Assembly (NCBI RefSeq): GCF_000243395.2
Contig: NZ_CM001484.1
Span: 3,528,524 to 3,592,523 of the forward strand
Reading direction: 5' to 3'
DNA: 64,000 nt
Source of the DNA: Saccharomonospora glauca K62
Lineage (GTDB): Bacteria > Actinomycetota > Actinomycetes > Mycobacteriales > Pseudonocardiaceae
Below the pieces are notes generated by a model, which was not told where the DNA came from, did no database searches, and saw nothing but the letters and a program-made list of their open reading frames with translations. The first letter of the stretch is position 1, and the number at the start of each line of letters is the position of its first letter. The position numbers were made by a program, and so were the translations under genes. Below, in pieces: positions 17,799 through 26,329 of the stretch.

Positions 17799-19463
17799 TC
17801 AGCGGGCCGCGACGGCGTCGTCGCCGGGTTCGGTGTTCTGCTTCTCCTCGTCCTGGAACGCGGTGACCCGCTCGTTCAGCAACGCGAAGTCAAACCGCTC
17901 GGTGTTGCGCATGGTGACCAGCACACACGCCACCGTGCTGGCGCCGTAGGCGACCAACGCCCCGAGCAACGTGGGGTAGTCGCGCAGGAACCCGATCACG
18001 AACGGTGCCAGGGCGACGAGGGAAACCCCGCCGACCCCGAGACCGACGTTCTTGCCGAAGAAGCCGAACGCCATGAGCCCGAACACCACGGCCGCGCCGA
18101 TCACCGCGGCGATCTCCATCACGAGGCCGACGACACCGGTCAGTTCCAGCAGTTCGAACCGAGCCACGACGAAGAACACCACACCGGCGATCGCGGAGGC
18201 GGTGAACGCGAGGTTGTTGATGCGATCCCAGAAACAGCTGACGATGACCGGGAACACCAGCGCGCCCCACAGCCCACCCATGAAGACCAGCAGGTCGAGG
18301 ATGTCGAACTTCGTCATGGCGATCATGACGCCCAGGGCCGTGGCGCCGACCATCGTCAGTCGGCCGATCAGCAGCATCGTCTCGGGCTTGGCCTTGTTCC
18401 GGGCCAGGTTCCTGCCGTAGATGTCGGTCATCACCAACGACGACAGGGCCGCGAGGTCGGAGTCCGCAGTGGACGACAGCGAACCGATCACCATGATGAA
18501 CAGCAAGGCGATCATCACCGCGGGCAGGTACTCCGACGCCATCTGCGGGATGATGTTGTTCATATCGCCGTTCATCGGCTGCAGACCGACCATCAACGCC
18601 ACCAGGCCGATCATGCCCAGACCGATCACGGTTCCGGCGTAGCCGAGCGTCGCCGTGACGAACGTGGCCTTGATCTTGTCCTTCCGCACCGCGAAGAGTC
18701 GCTGCGCGATGGTCTGGTTACCGACCGCGTAGGCCAGCACCGCCGCCAGGTACGGAGCACCCTGTTCGAGGAACGCGGTGCCGGAGAAGAAGTCCGCCTG
18801 CTCGTCGGTGATCTTCAGCATTCCCTCGTCGATCACGTCCGTGCCACCCGCGGCGAAGAACACCATCGGGATGATGAGCGCGGCGGCCAACATCATGGCC
18901 ACGAGCTGGGCGTAGTCGGTCAGCACCGAGGCCCGGAAACCCGACCACAGCGTGTAGGCGAGCACCCCGATCGCCACCGCCAGCACACCGTGCATGAAGT
19001 CGAACGGAGTGAGGACCTCCACCAACGCACCGGCCGCGGTGAAGTTCGCCGTGAGGCTGATGACGCTACCGGCGATGTTGGAGAACGCGAGGATCAACTG
19101 GCTGGACTTGCCGTGCCGCGCGCGCATCATCTCGGCCAGCGTGTGCGCGCGGGGCGCCAACTCGCGGAAACGCCGCCCGAAGGGGTAGATGCAGAGGATC
19201 ATCAGAGCGCCCCAGAGCCCGTAGTGGACAGGCCCCGACAGGCCGTAGCTGTAGCCCGAGGTGGCGCTGGCGTAGAACGAGGCAGCCCACACCCAGGTGG
19301 CGGTCATGCTCGCAGCCGAGATCCCGAACCCCACCGCGTTGTTCGAGACCATGAACCCGTCGACGTTCTCCTTCTTCTCCTTGATCGTCCGGGTCATGAG
19401 ATACGTCAATCCGTAGAACCCGACCAACAAGAGCACGGTGGTCGTCGCACTCAGCTGAAACAA
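17799..19463 (-). CDS. Sodium:solute symporter family permease
   Basis: The 554-residue transporter has about 13 membrane helices. SSS-family landmarks include GFMVSNNAVGFGISAASMTA near the N-terminus, LAEMMRARHG, and SLSSTADSDLAALSSLVMTDIYG, given here only as landmarks. The substrate is not clear; monocarboxylates, amino acids or urea are possible. The start was set at a TTG (19461-19463) because GGAGAG lies 6 nt upstream and the conserved LSATTTVLLLVGFYGLTYL follows directly. Upstream in-frame codons to 19724 lack similarity. It forms a two-gene operon with the small subunit at 17646. Confidence 0.88.
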   Translation of the reverse strand: MFQLSATTTVLLLVGFYGLTYLMTRTIKEKKENVDGFMVSNNAVGFGISAASMTATWVWAASFYASATSGYSYGLSGPVHYGLWGALMILCIYPFGRRFRELAPRAHTLAEMMRARHGKSSQLILAFSNIAGSVISLTANFTAAGALVEVLTPFDFMHGVLAVAIGVLAYTLWSGFRASVLTDYAQLVAMMLAAALIIPMVFFAAGGTDVIDEGMLKITDEQADFFSGTAFLEQGAPYLAAVLAYAVGNQTIAQRLFAVRKDKIKATFVTATLGYAGTVIGLGMIGLVALMVGLQPMNGDMNNIIPQMASEYLPAVMIALLFIMVIGSLSSTADSDLAALSSLVMTDIYGRNLARNKAKPETMLLIGRLTMVGATALGVMIAMTKFDILDLLVFMGGLWGALVFPVIVSCFWDRINNLAFTASAIAGVVFFVVARFELLELTGVVGLVMEIAAVIGAAVVFGLMAFGFFGKNVGLGVGGVSLVALAPFVIGFLRDYPTLLGALVAYGASTVACVLVTMRNTERFDFALLNERVTAFQDEEKQNTEPGDDAVAAR

Positions 19464-19904
19464 CTGAACTCTCCATGACCTCTGTCGCTCGCGTATCCCC
19501 CCTTTTTCGGGAGGCGGGCGGGCATCACCACTAGTTGAATGTTGAAAACTTTGGAACCGCTTAGTAACGCGCACCACACACCGAAAAGAGATACACGTCA
19601 CACATTTTCCCGATTCGCCCTTCGGAACCGACGTGCCGAAACAGCGAGACTTGCCGGGGAATCCCCAGGTAGATCCGCGTGCCGAGAGGGCGTTACAAGA
19701 GCCCGCCCCGGATTGCTGTGACATCGGACACCTTTGACCCCTCCCTCGGAGCGAGCCGACAGAGGGGACACGGCCACCCGAGAGGGGGCACGAAAATCCG
19801 GGGACACCACCCGCAAAAACGGGAAGGTGCCACCCTTCGCGGGTCGAGAAAAATCATTTCGACAGAGTCGTGAAATACCCGAATAATTGGTAAAACCCAT
19901 CGAA
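19464..19904. other. Intergenic region upstream of the symporter operon
   Basis: About 440 bases have no supported gene. It must contain the minus-strand promoter of the symporter, but no confident -35/-10 pair was identified. The right third (19780-19905) is richer in A and T than its surroundings and holds short inverted repeats such as ATTTC/GAAAT. Confidence 0.5.
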
Positions 19905-19936
19905 AGAAAAAGGGCGAGCCCCACCGGAACTCGCCC
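19905..19936 (-). terminator. Rho-independent terminator of the PhyH-type gene
   Basis: On the minus strand GGGCGAG (from 19936) pairs with CTCGCCC (to 19912), followed at once by TTTTTCTTT. It lies 30 nt past the stop at 19966. Confidence 0.85.
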
Positions 19937-19965
19937 GAGAAACCCGGATCACCGCGATTGAGCAC

Positions 19966-20739
19966 TCAGGATCGCTCGACACCACGGGAGGCGAGGGCGA
20001 TGGCTCGCTCCACCGGACTCGGGTCGGCCGCGTAGGGGTCGAGCGCGCCCTTCGGAACGAGCGGTGGCTGAGCCATGAAGCGTGGCGCGCGGCCGTGGTG
20101 CGGTTGCCCCGCGTGCACGAGAAACGGATGGCATACATAGACGTCGCCGACCGTGCCCGTCGCCAAGGTCACGGGACGATGCTCGGATGCCGCCACGGCG
20201 TCCCGACACAACGCCATCCATTCCCGTCCCGCTTCCCCCGCCGATTCGAGAAGCGGAGGCACGTCAAGGTGGGAACCGACCCGGATACGGGTGGGTGCGT
20301 CATCGGGTCCCACCTCGGAGAACAGGAACAGCAGAAGCAGCGCGCGGCCGCGCGAACGGTAGTTGACCCTGCCCTCGCCGTCGGGACCCGCGTAACTGGC
20401 CTCGACGTGCCACCCCGTGTCGCCGGGGTCGACCTCGCTGGGGAACCGGACGGGAAAGGTGCCCAGACCACCCAGCCGCTGCCACCGCTCCGGGCCCACG
20501 AGGACGTCGAACGCCTCGTGCAGCGCCGGGGTCGTGGCCGCCTCACGGAACGGCGGCGTGGAAAAGCCCCCGAGCCGGATGACGGGTTGGGTCCATGTGG
20601 ACGGATCGGTACGGGAACAACCCGTGGCCTCCCACAGCTCCCGCACACAGCGTTCGCCGACGTCGGCGGGAAAAGCTCCTTCCAGCTTCACGTAACCATC
20701 GCGAACGAACTGCTCCACCTGCTCGGAGCCGAATGACAT
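19966..20739 (-). CDS. Phytanoyl-CoA dioxygenase (PhyH) family protein
   Basis: The 257-residue protein belongs to the Fe(II)/2-oxoglutarate-dependent PhyH family. The metal triad is readable as H-x-E in GWHVEASY, with the distal histidine in VCHPFLVHAGQPHHG, and an arginine for 2-oxoglutarate in APRFMAQPPL. The substrate is unknown; family members hydroxylate fatty acyl-CoAs, ectoine-like compounds and natural-product intermediates. The ATG at 20739 has a GGGGAGG site 7 nt upstream. It stands alone with its own terminator. Confidence 0.82.
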   Translation of the reverse strand: MSFGSEQVEQFVRDGYVKLEGAFPADVGERCVRELWEATGCSRTDPSTWTQPVIRLGGFSTPPFREAATTPALHEAFDVLVGPERWQRLGGLGTFPVRFPSEVDPGDTGWHVEASYAGPDGEGRVNYRSRGRALLLLFLFSEVGPDDAPTRIRVGSHLDVPPLLESAGEAGREWMALCRDAVAASEHRPVTLATGTVGDVYVCHPFLVHAGQPHHGRAPRFMAQPPLVPKGALDPYAADPSPVERAIALASRGVERS

Positions 20740-20821
20740 GAGAAGACCTCCCCGTGGAAGACCACCAGTGTGGTTTCCACGGAGAGGCCCGCACAACTCA
20801 ATTTGCGCTCGGTGGCGAAGG

Positions 20822-21745
20822 TCAGCTCACCGACAGGATGATCTTTCCGCGAGTACGTCCTTCACGGCTCAGCCGCCAGGCTTCGGCGGCCTGCTCCAGC
20901 GGCAGCACGCGGTCGACGAACACGCGCACCTTGCCCTCGTCGGCGAGCCGGGACAGCTCGGCGAGGTCCGTGGCGTCCGGACGCACCCACATGTTCACCC
21001 CGCCGACCTCGTCGGCCCGCGGGTCCACCACCGACACCAGGCGGGAGGGGTCCGACAGCAACTCCCGCGAGGCGTCGACCGATTCCCCTCCCACACAGTC
21101 CACGGCGGCGTCGACACCGTCGGACGCAAGTGCGCGCACCCGTTCCACCAGCCCCTCGCCGTAGGTGACGGGCTCGACACCGAGCTCCCGCAGGAAGTCG
21201 TGGTTGCGCTCCGACGCCGTGCCGATCACCCGCGCCCCGCGCGCCACGGCGAGCTGGGTGGCGAAGGAACCGACACCACCCGCGGCGGCGTGCACGATCA
21301 CCGTGTCGCCCTTGTCGACACGCGCCCGGTTGAGCGCCTGGTACGCGGTGAGTCCCGCCAGCGGCAGTCCCGCCGCCTCGTTCCAGTCCAAAGCGGCCGG
21401 TTTCCGCGCGATCAGCCGCACGTTCGCGGACACCAGTTCGGCGTACGTTCCGTTGGCAACCCAGTCCTTGCGCACGTAGCCGATGACCTCGTCACCGACC
21501 TTGTAGTCGTAGACGTCGAGGCCCACGGCCTCCACGACGCCCGCGACGTCCCAACCCGGAATGATCGGGAACTGGGTCTCCATCATCGCGTCGAGGTAAC
21601 CGGCCCCGAGTTTCCAATCGACCGGGTTGACCCCCGCGGCCTTCACGCGGATGAGCACCTCGCCCGGCGCCACCTTCGGGTCCGGCCGCTCGGCGAGTTT
21701 CAACACGTCCGGCTCGCCGTACTGCTCCTGAATGATCGCTCGCAT
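20822..21745 (-). CDS. NADP-dependent zinc-less oxidoreductase (quinone oxidoreductase type)
   Basis: The 307-residue medium-chain dehydrogenase/reductase opens MRAIIQEQYGEPDVLKLAE. It has the nucleotide-binding segment HAAAGGVGSFATQLA, and no structural zinc cysteines are seen. Such enzymes reduce quinones or enones with NADPH. The start at 21745 is set by homology. The open frame continues upstream through the repeat array into heptad nonsense, so the longer version is rejected. It lies downstream of array 3 and the cysteine desulfurase gene on the same strand. Confidence 0.88.
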   Translation of the reverse strand: MRAIIQEQYGEPDVLKLAERPDPKVAPGEVLIRVKAAGVNPVDWKLGAGYLDAMMETQFPIIPGWDVAGVVEAVGLDVYDYKVGDEVIGYVRKDWVANGTYAELVSANVRLIARKPAALDWNEAAGLPLAGLTAYQALNRARVDKGDTVIVHAAAGGVGSFATQLAVARGARVIGTASERNHDFLRELGVEPVTYGEGLVERVRALASDGVDAAVDCVGGESVDASRELLSDPSRLVSVVDPRADEVGGVNMWVRPDATDLAELSRLADEGKVRVFVDRVLPLEQAAEAWRLSREGRTRGKIILSVS

Positions 21746-21791
21746 ATCAGGCGCAACGACCACCCCCGTGGCGGCTATTCCTCCCACCCGC

Positions 21792-21925
21792 CGTGTCCGC
21801 AGGTTGTGCACACGTGTCCGCAGACTGTGCACGGTTGTTCGCACTTGGAGCACACGGGGGCGTACACCAAGTGCGAACACGCGTACATCACCTGCGGACA
21901 CGAGTACGTCACCTGCGGACACGGC
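21792..21925. repeat. 21-bp unit inverted array 3 (3 left, 3 right units, 8-nt centre)
   Basis: Left units start at 21792, 21813 and 21834; right units start at 21863, 21884 and 21905. The centre CGGGGGCG is 8 nt. The inner pair carries TTCGCACTTGG and its complement CCAAGTGCGAA. Outer units carry GTGTCCGCAG and CTGCGGACAC. The array ends 3 nt before the stop codon of the cysteine desulfurase gene. It is the most symmetrical copy in the window. Confidence 0.93.
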
Positions 21926-21928
21926 GGT

Positions 21929-23122
21929 TCAGACCCAGTGAACCTCGCGTCGCCTCTCGCTGCGGCCCGAGACGGCTGTCGCCGTGATCAACTCGGCCGC
22001 GCGGTCGACCTCCTCCTCGGTGCTCCACCGGCCCAGCGACAGTCGCAGCGCCGACAGGCTCCGCTCGACGGGCAGGCCCATCGCGGTCAGTACCGGGGAC
22101 GGACCGTGTCGGCCGCTGTGACAGGCCGACCCCGTCGACGCCGCCACCTCGGGGGTCGCGTGAAGCAGTTCCCACCCGCGCACGCCGTCGATGCTGACGT
22201 TGAGCGTGTTCGGCAGCCGTGCTTCCAGCGGCCCGTTGAGCCTCACCCGGTCGCCCAGTTCCGCGCGGAGCCGTTCGTGAAGCCGGTCACGCAGCGTACG
22301 GACGCGGTCGAGAACGCCGGCTTCGAGGTCGGCCCCGGCGAGTCGCGCGGCGGTCCCGAGCGCCACGGCGAAGGCCACGTTCTCGGTTCCCGCCCGCAGT
22401 CCCCGCTCCTGCCCTCCCCCACACACCAACGGCTCCAGCCGCACACCGGGTCGCACGTACAGGGCTCCCACGCCCTTCGGCGCGTACATCTTGTGCCCGA
22501 CCACGGTCAGCAGGTCCACGTCGAGCGCGGTCACCTCGATCGAAAGCTTCCCCACCGCCTGAGCGGCGTCGCAATGGAACACCGCGTCGTGCTCGTGAGT
22601 GATCCGGGCCAGCTCGGCGATCGGCTGCAACGCCCCCGTCTCGTTGTTCGCCGCCATGACGGACACCAACACGGTGCGCGGGGTGAACGCGGCGGCCAAC
22701 TCGTCGGGGTCGACCGTCCCGTCCCCACGGACCGGCAGCCAGGTGACGTCGACGCCGTACCGGCTCCGCAACATCCGGCACGACTCCAGTACGGAGGGAT
22801 GCTCGGTGCGTTGGGTGATCACGTGTGGACGGTCGATCCCGGCGGCCAGGGTAACGCCGTGCACCGCGAGTGCGTTCGCCTCGGACCCCGAACCGGTGAA
22901 CACGATCCGCTCGCCCGACGTCCCGATCAGAGCGGCCACCTGCGCCCGAGCGCGGTCCAACGCCGCCCGCGGTTCGCCGCCGTAGTGGTGTTCGCTCGAC
23001 GGGTTGCCGAACGCCTCGGACAGGTAGGGCGACACGGCGTCGACGACAGCGGGATCGACCGGGGTGGTGGCGTTGTAGTCGAGGTAGATCGGCCCGGCCA
23101 CGAGCCCGCTGGGGACGGCCAC
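21929..23122 (-). CDS. Cysteine desulfurase (NifS/IscS-type)
   Basis: The 397-residue PLP enzyme removes sulfur from cysteine for Fe-S clusters or thiolated cofactors. The start of the catalytic domain reads YLDYNATTPVDPAV. The PLP lysine is K211 in VVGHKMYAPKG, and the persulfide cysteine is C334 in STGSACHSG, which is the class I pattern. The GTG start at 23120-23122 follows GGAAGG; an upstream ATG at 23203 lacks conserved sequence. No scaffold, tRNA thiolase or phosphorothioation genes are adjacent, so the acceptor is unknown. Confidence 0.93.
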   Translation of the reverse strand: MAVPSGLVAGPIYLDYNATTPVDPAVVDAVSPYLSEAFGNPSSEHHYGGEPRAALDRARAQVAALIGTSGERIVFTGSGSEANALAVHGVTLAAGIDRPHVITQRTEHPSVLESCRMLRSRYGVDVTWLPVRGDGTVDPDELAAAFTPRTVLVSVMAANNETGALQPIAELARITHEHDAVFHCDAAQAVGKLSIEVTALDVDLLTVVGHKMYAPKGVGALYVRPGVRLEPLVCGGGQERGLRAGTENVAFAVALGTAARLAGADLEAGVLDRVRTLRDRLHERLRAELGDRVRLNGPLEARLPNTLNVSIDGVRGWELLHATPEVAASTGSACHSGRHGPSPVLTAMGLPVERSLSALRLSLGRWSTEEEVDRAAELITATAVSGRSERRREVHWV

Positions 23123-23241
23123 GTCACACCTTCCTTCCGCGCTCTTCTCGTCGTTATAACGCCGCCGAAGCGGGCACGCGCGTCGAGCGAAGAAAGGCTC
23201 CACCTACCGGAACATCTCTGCGAGAACACGCGTTACAGTGC

Positions 23242-23259
23242 TAGTTGAACGCACAACTA
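23242..23259. promoter_or_regulatory. Inverted repeat upstream of the flavin monooxygenase operon
   Basis: TAGTTG-AACGCA-CAACTA is a perfect 6-bp inverted repeat with a 6-bp spacer, 22 nt before the ATG at 23282. This form is common for MarR-family operators. No regulator gene is adjacent. Confidence 0.6.
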
Positions 23260-23281
23260 CTCCCGCGAGCGTGGTGACATC

Positions 23282-24376
23282 ATGCAGTTCGGCATCTTCA
23301 CCGTCGGTGACGTGACACCCGACCCGACCACGGGCCGGACGCCCACCGAGCACGAACGCATCAAGGCGATGGTGCGCATCGCGCTCAAGGCCGAGGAGGT
23401 CGGCCTCGACGTCTTCGCCACGGGCGAGCACCACAACCCGCCCTTCGTGCCGTCGTCGCCCACAACCATGCTCGGCTACATCGCCGCGCGCACGAAACGG
23501 CTGATCCTGTCCACGTCGACGACGCTGATCACCACCAACGACCCGGTGAAGATCGCCGAAGACTTCGCGATGTTGCAGCACCTCGCCGACGGTCGGGTCG
23601 ACCTGATGCTCGGCCGTGGCAACACCCCGCCCGTGTACCCGTGGTTCGGCCAGGACATCCGCCAGGGCATCCCCCTCGCCGTGGAAAACTACGCCCTGTT
23701 GCACGAGCTGTGGCGCAAGGACGTGGTCGACTGGGAAGGCCGCTTCCGCACCCCGCTGCGGGGCTTCACGGCCACCCCCCGGCCGCTCGATGGAGTGCCG
23801 CCGTTCGTGTGGCACGGCTCCATCCGCAGTCCTCAGATCGCGGAGCAGGCCGCCTACTACGGCGACGGCTTCTTCCACAACAACATCTTCTGGCCTCCCG
23901 AACACACCAAGCGCATGGTCGAGCTGTACCGCGAGCGGTTCGCGCACTACGGCCACGGCGAACCGCATCAGGCGATCGTGGGCCTCGGCGGCCAGGTGTT
24001 CATGCGGAAGAACTCCCAGGACGCCGTGCGCGAGTTCCGGCCGTACTTCGACCACGCCCCCGTCTACGGCGGAGGGCCGTCCCTGGAGGAGTTCTCCGCG
24101 CAGACACCCCTCACCGTCGGCAGTCCCCAGCAGGTCATCGACCGCACCTTGAGCTTCCGCGAGTACGCGGGCGACTATCAGCGGCAGCTGTTCCTCATGG
24201 ACCACGCCGGACTGCCGCTCAAGACCGTGCTCGAACAGCTCGACATGCTGGGAGAGATCGTGCCCGTGCTGCGCAAGGAGTTCGCCGCGCTGCGGGCTCC
24301 GGGCGTGCCCGACGCGCCCACCCACGAATCTTTGCTGGCGGCGAAGCGGGCCTCGGAAGGCGGGCGGGAGGCATGA
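23282..24376 (+). CDS. Luciferase-like FMN-dependent monooxygenase (CE1758 type)
   Basis: The 364-residue protein is a bacterial-luciferase-like (LLM) flavin oxidoreductase with a TIM-barrel fold. It opens MQFGIFTVGDV and has ATGEHHNPPF, DLMLGRGNTPPVYPWFG and DGFFHNNIFWPPEHT. It uses FMNH2 supplied by a reductase. The next gene overlaps it by 4 bases and encodes the matching CE1759-type FMN reductase, so this is a two-component system. The substrate is unknown. The inverted repeat at 23242-23259 may control both genes. Confidence 0.9.
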   Translation: MQFGIFTVGDVTPDPTTGRTPTEHERIKAMVRIALKAEEVGLDVFATGEHHNPPFVPSSPTTMLGYIAARTKRLILSTSTTLITTNDPVKIAEDFAMLQHLADGRVDLMLGRGNTPPVYPWFGQDIRQGIPLAVENYALLHELWRKDVVDWEGRFRTPLRGFTATPRPLDGVPPFVWHGSIRSPQIAEQAAYYGDGFFHNNIFWPPEHTKRMVELYRERFAHYGHGEPHQAIVGLGGQVFMRKNSQDAVREFRPYFDHAPVYGGGPSLEEFSAQTPLTVGSPQQVIDRTLSFREYAGDYQRQLFLMDHAGLPLKTVLEQLDMLGEIVPVLRKEFAALRAPGVPDAPTHESLLAAKRASEGGREA

Positions 24377-24969
24377 GCGCACGCAACCTCGTCGTCGTCA
24401 CGGCCGGGCTCACCACCCCGTCGTCCACCCGACTGCTCGCCGACCGGCTGACCGAGGCCGTCGCCCGACGCGCTCCCGTGGAACCGCACGTCGTGGAACT
24501 GCGGGAACACGCGCGCGACATCGCCGACAACTTCGTCACCGGCTTTCCCCCACCCGCGTTGGGGACAGAGCTCGACGCGGTGGCCAAGGCCGACGGTCTG
24601 ATCGCCGTCACCCCGATTTTCACCGCGTCCTACAGCGGGTTGTTCAAGTCGTTCTTCGACGTCCTCGACGACACGGCCTTGCGGGGCAAGCCCGTGCTCA
24701 TCGCCGCGACCGGCGGTACCCCACGGCACTCGCTCGCCCTGGAGCACGCCGTGCGGCCGATGTTCGCCTACCTGCGAGCGCTCGTCATGCCCACGAGCGT
24801 GTACGCGGCGTCGCAGGACTGGGGCGGAGAGGGCGCGGAGGAACTCTCGCGGCGTATCGACCGGGCCGCGGGCGAACTCGCCGACGCGTTGGACGGCCGG
24901 ACCACCGCGGTGGAGCCCGAGGAGGAATTCGTGCCCTTCGACGAGCTCCTCCGGCGGCAGGGGCGGTGA
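24373..24969 (+). CDS. NADPH-dependent FMN reductase (CE1759 type)
   Basis: The 198-residue flavodoxin-fold reductase would supply reduced FMN to the upstream monooxygenase. The FMN-loop region reads TPSSTR near the N-terminus, and TPIFTASYSGLFKSFFDVLD is the typical flavin-reductase segment. Its ATG sits in an ATGA overlap with the previous stop. It converges on the acyl-CoA dehydrogenase gene at 25172, with array 4 in between. Confidence 0.9.
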   Translation: MSARNLVVVTAGLTTPSSTRLLADRLTEAVARRAPVEPHVVELREHARDIADNFVTGFPPPALGTELDAVAKADGLIAVTPIFTASYSGLFKSFFDVLDDTALRGKPVLIAATGGTPRHSLALEHAVRPMFAYLRALVMPTSVYAASQDWGGEGAEELSRRIDRAAGELADALDGRTTAVEPEEEFVPFDELLRRQGR

Positions 24970-25056
24970 GCCCGGCTCAGCACACCAGCGTGTGGTGCCG
25001 AGCCGGGTTCCCTCTCGGCGTCGAGCCGCACGAGGAAATCAAGCCTCTTACGCACT

Positions 25057-25169
25057 CGTGTCCGCAGTTCTCGTACGCGTGTCCGCACTTCCCGTACACC
25101 CGCTCGTACGAGAAGTGCGAACACGTGTGCACAAACTGCGGACACGCGTACGTAGCCTGCGGACACGCC
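25057..25169. repeat. 21-bp unit inverted array 4 (2 left, 3 right units, 8-nt centre)
   Basis: Left units start at 25057 and 25078; right units start at 25107, 25128 and 25149. The centre CCCGCTCG is 8 nt. The inner pair matches through GCACTT and AAGTGC, and the outer units carry CGTGTCCGCAG or CTGCGGACAC. A possible decayed third left unit precedes 25057. The last unit ends 2 nt before the stop codon of the acyl-CoA dehydrogenase gene. Confidence 0.92.
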
Positions 25170-25171
25170 GG

Positions 25172-26329
25172 TCAGTTGGTTACGCCCAGTTCTCGGGCGA
25201 TGAGCATGCGCTGGACCTCGCTGGTGCCCTCGCCAACCTCCAGGATCTTGGCGTCGCGGTAGAAACGACCCACCGGGTACTCGTTCATGAACCCGTACCC
25301 GCCGAAGATCTGCGTGGCGTCGCGGGCGTTGTCCATGGCGGCGTTGGAGGCCGCGAGCTTGGCGATGGCCGCCTCCTTCTTGAACCGCTCGCCGCGCAGC
25401 ATCTTGGCCGCCGCCTGGTAGTACGCCAGCCGCGCCGTGTGGGTGCGCATCTCCATGTCGGCGATCTTGAACTGGATCGCCTGGTACTCACCGATCTTGT
25501 GGCCGAACGCCTCACGTTCGGCGACGTAACGCAGGCATTCGTCCACACACCCCTGAGCGAGTCCCACCGACAACGCGGCGATCGCCACCCGCCCTTCGTC
25601 CAGGATGGACAGGAACTGCGCATACCCGCGACCGCGTTCGCCGAGCAGGTTCTCCTCCGGCACCCGGCAGTCGTCGAACGTGAGCCCGTGCGTGTCCGAG
25701 GCGTTCCAGCCGACCTTCGAGTACTTCGGCTGCACCGTGAGGCCCGGCGTCCCCGACGGCACGATGATCGCGGAGATCTCCTTGCGCCCGTCGGGTTTCT
25801 GCCCGGTGACCGCCGTCGCCGTGATGATGCTGGTGATGTCGGTGCCGGAGTTGGTGATGAAGGACTTGCTGCCGTTGATCACCCACTCGCCACCGTCGAG
25901 TGTGGCCGTGGTGCGCGTCGCCGACGCATCCGAACCACCGCCCGGCTCGGTGAGCCCGAAGGCACCCAACGCCCGGCCCGCGCACAGCTCGGGCAGCCAA
26001 CGCTGCTTCTGCTCCTCGGTGCCGAACCGGTAGAGCGGCATCGCACCGAGCGAGACCCCGGCTTCCAGGGTGATCGCAACCGACGAGTCGACCCGCGCCA
26101 GCTCCTCCAAAGTGAGGCACAGCGCGAAGTAGTCACCGCCCATACCGCCGTAGGCCTCGGGGAACGGCAGGCCGAACAGCCCCATCTCCCCCATACGGCG
26201 AACGATCTCGTACGGGAACTCCTCCCGTTCGTAGAACTCCCCGATCACCGGGGCTACCTCGGACGTGGCGAAGTCGCGCACCGTGGCGCGAAGGTCCTCG
26301 TACTCCTCGTCCAACCTGTAATCGATCAT
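25172..26329 (-). CDS. Acyl-CoA dehydrogenase (isovaleryl-CoA / FadE19-type)
   Basis: The 385-residue flavoprotein has [19 protein letters not shown] (FAD contact), a central [14 protein letters not shown], and a C-terminal [20 protein letters not shown]. The position directly after a biotin-dependent carboxylase pair suggests a branched-chain acyl-CoA such as isovaleryl-CoA, as for FadE19 next to accA1-accD1 in mycobacteria. It starts in an ATGA overlap with the carboxylase alpha gene. A longer upstream frame reaching 26635 is the antisense-like shadow of that gene. It is the last gene of the operon. Confidence 0.9.
   Translation of the reverse strand: MIDYRLDEEYEDLRATVRDFATSEVAPVIGEFYEREEFPYEIVRRMGEMGLFGLPFPEAYGGMGGDYFALCLTLEELARVDSSVAITLEAGVSLGAMPLYRFGTEEQKQRWLPELCAGRALGAFGLTEPGGGSDASATRTTATLDGGEWVINGSKSFITNSGTDITSIITATAVTGQKPDGRKEISAIIVPSGTPGLTVQPKYSKVGWNASDTHGLTFDDCRVPEENLLGERGRGYAQFLSILDEGRVAIAALSVGLAQGCVDECLRYVAEREAFGHKIGEYQAIQFKIADMEMRTHTARLAYYQAAAKMLRGERFKKEAAIAKLAASNAAMDNARDATQIFGGYGFMNEYPVGRFYRDAKILEVGEGTSEVQRMLIARELGVTN

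Noticed and set aside
20738-23248. 836-codon open frame opposite the oxidoreductase and cysteine desulfurase
   Set aside because: Shadow frame crossing two real genes and array 3.
1282-25169. CRISPR array interpretation of the 21-bp repeats
   Set aside because: Cores and spacers are only about 11 and 10 bp, the arms are inverted, and no cas gene is present.
24966-25262. Open frame with Cys-His heptads (CEH, CGH every seven residues) through array 4, and similar frames through arrays 1 and 3
   Set aside because: The heptad arises because 21 is a multiple of three. In array 1 the left and right arms fall in different frames and starts are not conserved, so no zinc-finger protein is likely.
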